Below are positions 5,825 through 9,484 of a stretch of 9,484 nt of DNA, piece by piece. Position 1 is the stretch's first letter. Each line of letters starts with the position of its first letter. Made by a program: the position numbers and the translations under genes. The DNA is taken from positions 1 through 9,484 of the forward strand of contig CAJXAU010000035.1 of the NCBI GenBank assembly GCA_913050205.1, in the 5' to 3' direction. The notes under the pieces are model-generated. The model was not told the DNA's origin. It saw only the letters and a program-made list of their open reading frames with translations, and ran no database searches. The stretch is from an uncultured Verrucomicrobiota bacterium (GTDB lineage Bacteria > Verrucomicrobiota > Verrucomicrobiia > Limisphaerales > UBA1096).

Positions 5825-8035
5825 TTACGACCGGGGAATTCGATTGAGGGTATAATGGAAAAGGATATGCCAGAGTTCCTTCCCATCGTCGTCGTGGATA
5901 TCGTAGCACCGAAACTCCGTCACGTGCCCTTCCTTCAATCCCTCAATCTTCAGGCGTATTGACTTGCGGTCCGGCGAGAGGGTGGCGCTGGTAATGTTCA
6001 GGGCGGATTGGCTGTTTTTCTCCCCCTTAAAATTATGCCGGGGTGAACCGTACCCGGCATGGTAGGCGTATCGGAACTGTGAAACATCGAAGTTATCCCG
6101 GTTTGCTGCGGATGGTTTCACTGGTTTGGTGAATGATAACTGAAAACCGTCGGGCTTGGCTTCAACTTTTGTGATGGAGAAGGGAGTGTTGCCGCTGAAT
6201 GAAACCCGTTCAAGTGAGGCTGGGTCAGGCGCGATACTGGCCCAGGTGCGTTGCAGTCCGCCAACATACAGGTTTCCGTCCGGTCCGAAACAAAGCCGGT
6301 TGACCCCGGAACGGAATCCATTGAGAAACGGGAAAACGACCCCCTGATATTCACCGTTTACCTTTTCCAGAAACACCCTCGTGACCAGTGCGTTCTGAAA
6401 ATCACCGACGAGCAGTTGGCCTTGAAACGGCCCGAATCGATCGTCGGTGATCTCTGCCATCCCCGAAACAGACTTGGCAAGCGTGTAGGGGAACCATACT
6501 GCAGGCGGGGTAAAATTGGCCCGGCCGCGATAAAGATTCTTGGGATCGGGGGTGGCGGAGGGGCGGCCGTAATATTGACCGGGGCGAAGGTGGTTCAACT
6601 CGCAAACCGCAGTCCAGTGGCCCTGATTGTCGGTGACGAAAATGTCCCGATCCGGACCAAATATGCCGATACCGTTTGGTTCACGAAAGCCGGAGCTGAT
6701 GCCCGACATGGCTCCGCTTTTTCCCTGACGAATTCCCCAGCCCATGAATTTCATGTCCCAACGTCCGCTGTGCCCTGCATTCGCGAGTACGAAGCGGTCT
6801 TTGCGGTCAACGACGGGGCCGTAGGAGAAGGCGTTGTAGTGACCGGAATATCCCCAGTCTGCGCTGACTCTGCGGAGAGTGACTGATTCGTTTTCATCGT
6901 CGAAGCGAATCTCAGTTAATTCCGGTTTTTGTGAAACGTACAGATTGCCATCGCGGGCAAGCAGCCCCATCGGTTCGTTTAGACCTGACAATAATCGCCG
7001 CACCGTGACGGTTTCATCATCCGTCACACCCGAGAGGAGGAACACGTCGCCGGGCCAAGTGCAGATTGCCAAGCGACCGTCCTTCAGCCAATCCATGCCG
7101 GTGACCAAAAGATTCCAGTCCTTGGCCAGTGGGAGCTTCTCGATCGAGTAGTGAGGTGATTTGCGGCCAGCTCGGGGCGTGAATTGTGTCGAGCCAACTT
7201 GGCCAAGCAGCAGTCGTTCACTTTTCGTTTCGGCTGCGGTCGCTGGTTGTTTGGCAAATCCGGCGAAGGTGTTTATCACACGAAACGTGATGGGGGCGTT
7301 ATGGGGTGGGATGTGCACCCAGTGCAGATTGGCTTCTGTGTTGATCGCGATTTTGTCGAAGGTGGTTTCGGCTCCGGCTTCGTTGATGTTCAATTCCGAG
7401 TAGTTGAGTTGAGTGCGAATTTTAAGAGAGGAAACCGCATCGTCCGGAGCCTGAAGTTGAAAACGGTGTTTACTGTCAATGGCAAACCGATTGGCCAAAA
7501 ACCAAAGCGGTCGATTGCAGGGGGAGAGCGTCAGTGTTCTCGAAAAACCGTTTTCCGTTGCTTCAAGGGAAAGTTCAACCTCGACCGGTGGATGGTTTTC
7601 TAAAAGAAGCTCGTAACGCAGCGTAACAAATTTGCCTTCAGTGGAAGTGCTGAAGAACCTCCCCGCGACGCCCGGAGACTGGGTGTTAAATTCTGCTTCC
7701 GGTTCGGTCAGGCGCCAGGGGAGTGATGGCGGATTTTCGAACAGGATTTCCCCGTTGGGCTGAGCGATGAAAGGCCGTTTTGCGTGGGCATATTGTGGGC
7801 CGTACAAGTCCAACTTCCCTTTCCAAACCGTGTGTGGCCGGAGCCGTTCGGTGTCGAAGGCATATTGGATTTGGCCGAGCGGAAGGACGACCGTTCGGGT
7901 GGCCTTGGGCATGGGGGCGTGCCGGTATAGTTGGCCGGAAGGATCACGGGCAGGCTCGACCGTTTTCGCTTGGCCAAGCGCTTGGGTGAATACAACAAGC
8001 CCAGCGATCAGGAACTGTGTGGGTTTGGAAAACAT
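5825..8035 (-). CDS. Secreted beta-propeller protein, glucose/sorbosone-dehydrogenase-like
   Basis: The predicted protein has 736 residues from the ATG at 8035. It starts with a signal peptide, MFSKPTQFLIAGLVVFTQAL, followed by GQA, with likely cleavage after Ala23. Residues about 50-110 (QYAFDTERLRPHTVWKGKLD) resemble the N-terminal region of PVC-group dehydrogenase-like proteins. Residues about 110-290 are a beta-rich domain I do not recognise. Residues about 309-604 form a propeller with repeated blade motifs: GMDWLKDGRLAI, EPMGLLARDGNLYVS, EPNGIGIFGPDRDIFVTDN and GVNRLCFGPDGNLYVG. Residues about 616-736 form an Ig/FN3-like domain. No CXXCH haem motif is present. A periplasmic or surface oxidoreductase or sugar-binding role is inferred from the fold only; catalytic residues were not confirmed. 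An in-frame ATG at 8074 would add 13 residues. The coding frame contains three TTGGCCAA copies, one inside the signal peptide. It lies 75 bp downstream of tRNA-His on the same strand. Confidence 0.9.
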   Translation of the reverse strand: MFSKPTQFLIAGLVVFTQALGQAKTVEPARDPSGQLYRHAPMPKATRTVVLPLGQIQYAFDTERLRPHTVWKGKLDLYGPQYAHAKRPFIAQPNGEILFENPPSLPWRLTEPEAEFNTQSPGVAGRFFSTSTEGKFVTLRYELLLENHPPVEVELSLEATENGFSRTLTLSPCNRPLWFLANRFAIDSKHRFQLQAPDDAVSSLKIRTQLNYSELNINEAGAETTFDKIAINTEANLHWVHIPPHNAPITFRVINTFAGFAKQPATAAETKSERLLLGQVGSTQFTPRAGRKSPHYSIEKLPLAKDWNLLVTGMDWLKDGRLAICTWPGDVFLLSGVTDDETVTVRRLLSGLNEPMGLLARDGNLYVSQKPELTEIRFDDENESVTLRRVSADWGYSGHYNAFSYGPVVDRKDRFVLANAGHSGRWDMKFMGWGIRQGKSGAMSGISSGFREPNGIGIFGPDRDIFVTDNQGHWTAVCELNHLRPGQYYGRPSATPDPKNLYRGRANFTPPAVWFPYTLAKSVSGMAEITDDRFGPFQGQLLVGDFQNALVTRVFLEKVNGEYQGVVFPFLNGFRSGVNRLCFGPDGNLYVGGLQRTWASIAPDPASLERVSFSGNTPFSITKVEAKPDGFQLSFTKPVKPSAANRDNFDVSQFRYAYHAGYGSPRHNFKGEKNSQSALNITSATLSPDRKSIRLKIEGLKEGHVTEFRCYDIHDDDGKELWHILFHYTLNRIPRS
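7198..7207. repeat. Palindrome copy 6, 10 bp
   Basis: CTTGGCCAAG, read on the minus strand as Leu-Gly-Gln in the propeller protein just before the propeller domain. Confidence 0.75.
7491..7498. repeat. Palindrome copy 7, 8-bp core only
   Basis: TTGGCCAA flanked by A on both sides, so only the core is shared. It encodes Leu-Ala-Asn on the minus strand. It may be a decayed or chance copy. Confidence 0.5.
7967..7984. repeat. Palindrome copy 8, 14 bp plus CTTG, in signal-peptide codons
   Basis: CGCTTGGCCAAGCG (7967-7980) continues with CTTG. On the minus strand it encodes Ala-Leu-Gly-Gln-Ala at the end of the propeller protein's signal peptide. Confidence 0.88.
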
Positions 8036-8051
8036 TGTGCGGCTGCGCACA
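8036..8051 (-). promoter_or_regulatory. GC-rich stem-loop abutting the propeller-gene start codon
   Basis: Read on the minus strand, TGTGCG-CAGC-CGCACA forms a perfect 6-bp stem with a 4-nt loop, and the next three bases are the ATG at 8035. The downstream bases ATGTTTT supply a weak T-run. It could be a weak terminator for the upstream tRNA, a translational brake on the gene, or plain coding sequence if translation starts at 8074. Confidence 0.35.
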
Positions 8052-8110
8052 CGTTGCCCAAAAAGTGGGAACATTTCAAATGAATCGGCTCCGGGGAGGA
8101 AAGGAAGAAG

Positions 8111-8186
8111 TGGGGTGACCGACGGGACTCGAACCCGCAACAACCAGAATCACAATCTGGGGCTCTACCATTGAACTACGGCCACC
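8111..8186 (-). tRNA. tRNA-His (anticodon GTG)
   Basis: The minus strand folds into a full cloverleaf. The acceptor strands GTGGCCG (8185-8179) and CGGTCAC (8121-8115) pair over seven positions with one G-T wobble. The extra G at -1 (8186) that identifies tRNA-His faces C73 (8114). The D arm reads AGTTCAATGGTAGAGC. The anticodon stem CCAGA/TCTGG encloses the loop TTGTGAT with anticodon GTG. The T arm is GCGGG-TTCGAAC-CCGTC, with four of the five stem positions pairing and a terminal G-C mismatch-type end left for a folding program to settle. The 3' CCA is encoded at 8113-8111. It decodes CAC and CAT. Confidence 0.96.
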
Positions 8187-8200
8187 ACCAAGGGGCGGAC

Positions 8201-8230
8201 AACGTACCGCAACGCGTTCCGGGCGGTCAA
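8201..8230 (-). promoter_or_regulatory. Probable sigma-70-type promoter of tRNA-His
   Basis: On the minus strand TTGACC (8230-8225) matches the -35 hexamer at five of six bases. After 18 bp comes TACGTT (8206-8201), which matches the -10 hexamer TATAAT at three positions. Transcription would start about 8 nt before the tRNA. The GC-rich stretch between the -10 and the start is typical of stringently controlled stable-RNA promoters. The rest of the 8187-8337 spacer shows no other gene; 8235-8250 is only a weak 5-bp inverted repeat. Confidence 0.5.
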
Positions 8231-8337
8231 GTGTAGGGTGATGAAACCCTCGATTTATTTGGCTTATTTTTGCGACTTTACGTCGGAATCGTGTTTGCTT
8301 GAGATTCGGGGTTTGCGTAGGTTTCTCGGGACTCGGA

Positions 8338-9484
8338 GTGTTTTGCGATTTACCAATTCGGTGTGTGTCTTGGGGGCGGCTGTGCCTGCTGCTGCTTGGG
8401 GTGTCGCTTGGCCAAGCGACCGGGACGTCCGCCCAACCCTCTATCGAGGTTTACCCTGCGGAGGTGCAGTTGGCTCCGAATGGCCAGCAGCGGTTGCTCG
8501 TTCATCAGCGCTTGGCCAAGGGCCTGATGCAGGATCTCTCCCGTGAAGCATTAATCTCCTCCAACAACCCTGACGTCGTCACGGCTGAGGGTGGTGTGTT
8601 GAAAGCGGTTGGGGAGGGCTTGGCCAAGGTGCGAGTGGAGGCAGCGTCTCAGGTGGTCGCGATTGATGTGGTGGTTGCTGCAGCGGCGAAGGATCACCGA
8701 TTGAGTTTTGTGGGGGATGTTCTGCCGGTATTGGCCAAGGCGGGTTGCGCTGGCGGAAGTTGCCACGCCAAACCGCAGGGGCAAAACGGTTTTTCATTGT
8801 CAGTTTTTTCGTTTGATCCGAAGTCGGATTATCGCGAGGTGGTGAAAGATCAGCGCGGACGGCGGGTTTTCCCGGCGTTGCCCTCGGAAAGTTTGTTGCT
8901 AAAGAAGCCTACGCTTGCGGTGGAGCACGAGGGGGGGAGGCGACTCGAAGTTGGTTCGCCGTTTTATCAGATTATTCACGACTGGATCGCGGAGGGGATG
9001 GTGTATCAACTTCCTGACGAACCGAAGTTGGCCGGCATTGAGGTGTTTCCTGAAGACTGGCGTTTCGCAAAAGAGACTCGACAGCAGTTGGTCGTGACGG
9101 CGCGCTATGACAACGGATTACGCCGGGATGTTACTCATCTGGCTGAGTTTAATTCCAATGAGAAGGAACTGGTGGAGGTGGGTGAAACAGGGTTGGTGGA
9201 GGTGGGGGTGTTGAGCGGGGAAGGGGTGATCGTGGTGCGTTACATGGGGGAGGTGGCGCTAGCGCGAATCACGGTTCCAACGAGTCGGCAACTCGGAGAT
9301 GCGGTCTTCGCCGGTTTGCCGGTGAATAATTTCATCGACGATCTGGCGCACAAGCGTTTCAAAAAACTGGGCATTCTCCCGAGCGATCTCTGCACTGACG
9401 CTGAGTTCATTCGTCGGTCATTTATTGATGTGTTGGGTGTGTTGCCGGAGCCGCCGGAGGTGCGGCGTTTTCTCACGGATAAAG
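8338..9484 (+). CDS. DUF1549-family secreted protein with Ig-like and PSCyt1-type domains (3' partial)
   Basis: This frame is open from 8245 and runs off the right edge in GAT AAA G, showing about 382 residues. I chose the GTG at 8338, which has GGGA six bases upstream. GTG 8365 is nearly as good and would give a compact signal peptide starting MSWGRLCLLLLGVSLGQA. Counting from 8338: signal peptide to about residue 27, and a BIG2/Ig-like domain at about 35-110. A PSCyt1-type segment follows at about 120-225 (FVGDVLPVLAKAGC...SCHAKPQGQNGFSLSVFSFDP), whose CX4CH (Cys137, Cys142, His143) is the form usual for this family. A second Ig-like domain lies at about 235-320. From about 328 the DUF1549 start is seen (NNFIDDLAHKRFKKLGILPSD, later RRSFIDVLGVLPEPPEVRRF). 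A DUF1553 domain would be expected beyond the edge. These proteins are abundant in planctomycetes and verrucomicrobia; their biochemical role is unproven. Four palindrome copies fall in its first 400 bases. Confidence 0.9.
   Translation, partial: MFCDLPIRCVSWGRLCLLLLGVSLGQATGTSAQPSIEVYPAEVQLAPNGQQRLLVHQRLAKGLMQDLSREALISSNNPDVVTAEGGVLKAVGEGLAKVRVEAASQVVAIDVVVAAAAKDHRLSFVGDVLPVLAKAGCAGGSCHAKPQGQNGFSLSVFSFDPKSDYREVVKDQRGRRVFPALPSESLLLKKPTLAVEHEGGRRLEVGSPFYQIIHDWIAEGMVYQLPDEPKLAGIEVFPEDWRFAKETRQQLVVTARYDNGLRRDVTHLAEFNSNEKELVEVGETGLVEVGVLSGEGVIVVRYMGEVALARITVPTSRQLGDAVFAGLPVNNFIDDLAHKRFKKLGILPSDLCTDAEFIRRSFIDVLGVLPEPPEVRRFLTDK
8403..8420. repeat. Palindrome copy 9, 18 bp, longest in the window
   Basis: GTCGCTTGGCCAAGCGAC is a perfect 18-bp palindrome. 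It encodes Ser-Leu-Gly-Gln-Ala at the end of the signal peptide of the DUF1549-family protein. Confidence 0.9.
8511..8520. repeat. Palindrome copy 10, 10 bp
   Basis: CTTGGCCAAG with GCG on its left side. It encodes Leu-Ala-Lys in the first Ig-like domain of the DUF1549-family protein. Confidence 0.8.
8619..8628. repeat. Palindrome copy 11, 10 bp
   Basis: CTTGGCCAAG, encoding Leu-Ala-Lys within the same Ig-like domain, 108 bp after copy 10. Confidence 0.78.
8731..8738. repeat. Palindrome copy 12, 8-bp core
   Basis: TTGGCCAA followed by G but preceded by A, so it is symmetric only over the core. It encodes Leu-Ala-Lys just before the CX4CH motif, 112 bp after copy 11. Confidence 0.6.

Noticed and set aside
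7184..7603. Plus-strand open frame of 139 residues opposite the propeller gene
   Set aside because: It is a shadow of a well-supported minus-strand gene, with no recognisable motif or start signal.
8036..8143. Extension of the propeller gene to a start at 8143
   Set aside because: That start lies inside the tRNA-His gene; ATG 8035, or at most 8074, is credible.
8238..8546. A 102-residue frame starting GTG/ATG at 8238-8241
   Set aside because: It overlaps the DUF1549-family gene in another frame, lacks family features, and would read the palindrome as Trp-Pro. The true frame has its own start and signal peptide, so no frameshift is needed.
1247..8738. Reading the palindromes as a CRISPR array or insertion-sequence ends
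   Set aside because: Spacing is irregular on the large scale, there are no unique spacers of constant length, no transposase gene and no target duplications.
9170..9206. Direct repeat TGGTGGAGGTGGG at 9170-9182 and 9194-9206
   Set aside because: It encodes a short Val-Glu-Val-Gly repeat in an Ig-like domain; two copies 24 bp apart are easily explained by local coding similarity.

Overview
The window suggests a bacterium of the Planctomycetes-Verrucomicrobia (PVC) group, most likely a verrucomicrobial or planctomycete lineage. The best evidence is the right-hand gene, which has the order Ig-like / PSCyt1-type CX4CH / Ig-like / DUF1549, an architecture concentrated in those phyla. A secreted beta-propeller protein, a Hanks-type kinase with an HRDVSP catalytic loop and a large modular surface-type protein fit the same picture. 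I cannot assign a genus.

Layout. Positions 2-3274 (+) hold the 3' part of a gene for a large modular protein with lectin/PA14-like beta domains, repeated Ig-like modules and C-terminal TPRs. After a 17-bp gap, 3292-4698 (-) encodes a secreted subtilisin-family (S8) protease with an STN-like N-terminal domain. A divergent 102-bp spacer separates it from a cytosolic Ser/Thr protein kinase at 4801-5802 (+). A 22-bp gap then leads to 5825-8035 (-), a secreted beta-propeller protein of glucose/sorbosone-dehydrogenase type. Upstream of it on the same strand lie tRNA-His(GTG) at 8111-8186 and a plausible promoter at 8201-8230. From 8338 to the right edge (+) runs the 5' part of a DUF1549-family surface protein. 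The four complete or end-truncated left-hand genes form two convergent pairs, and no unexplained gap exceeds 300 bases.

The most unusual signal is not a gene. The palindrome TTGGCCAA occurs 12 times in 9.5 kb, where about 0.15 copies are expected for a random 8-mer. Ten copies extend to CTTGGCCAAG and five to the 14-bp CGCTTGGCCAAGCG. Copies lie inside genes on both strands and in both convergent intergenic gaps, where they occupy most of the space. Two in-gene copies encode the Leu-Gly-Gln-Ala at the end of a signal peptide. This resembles the highly iterated palindrome (HIP1) phenomenon of cyanobacteria, or an uptake- or architecture-type genome signal, but with a different sequence.

How the genes work together is mostly inference. 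Four of the five proteins have a signal peptide or extracellular-type domains, so the region contributes to the cell envelope or secretome. The kinase and the protease share a divergent promoter region and could be co-regulated, but nothing in the sequence proves a pathway link.
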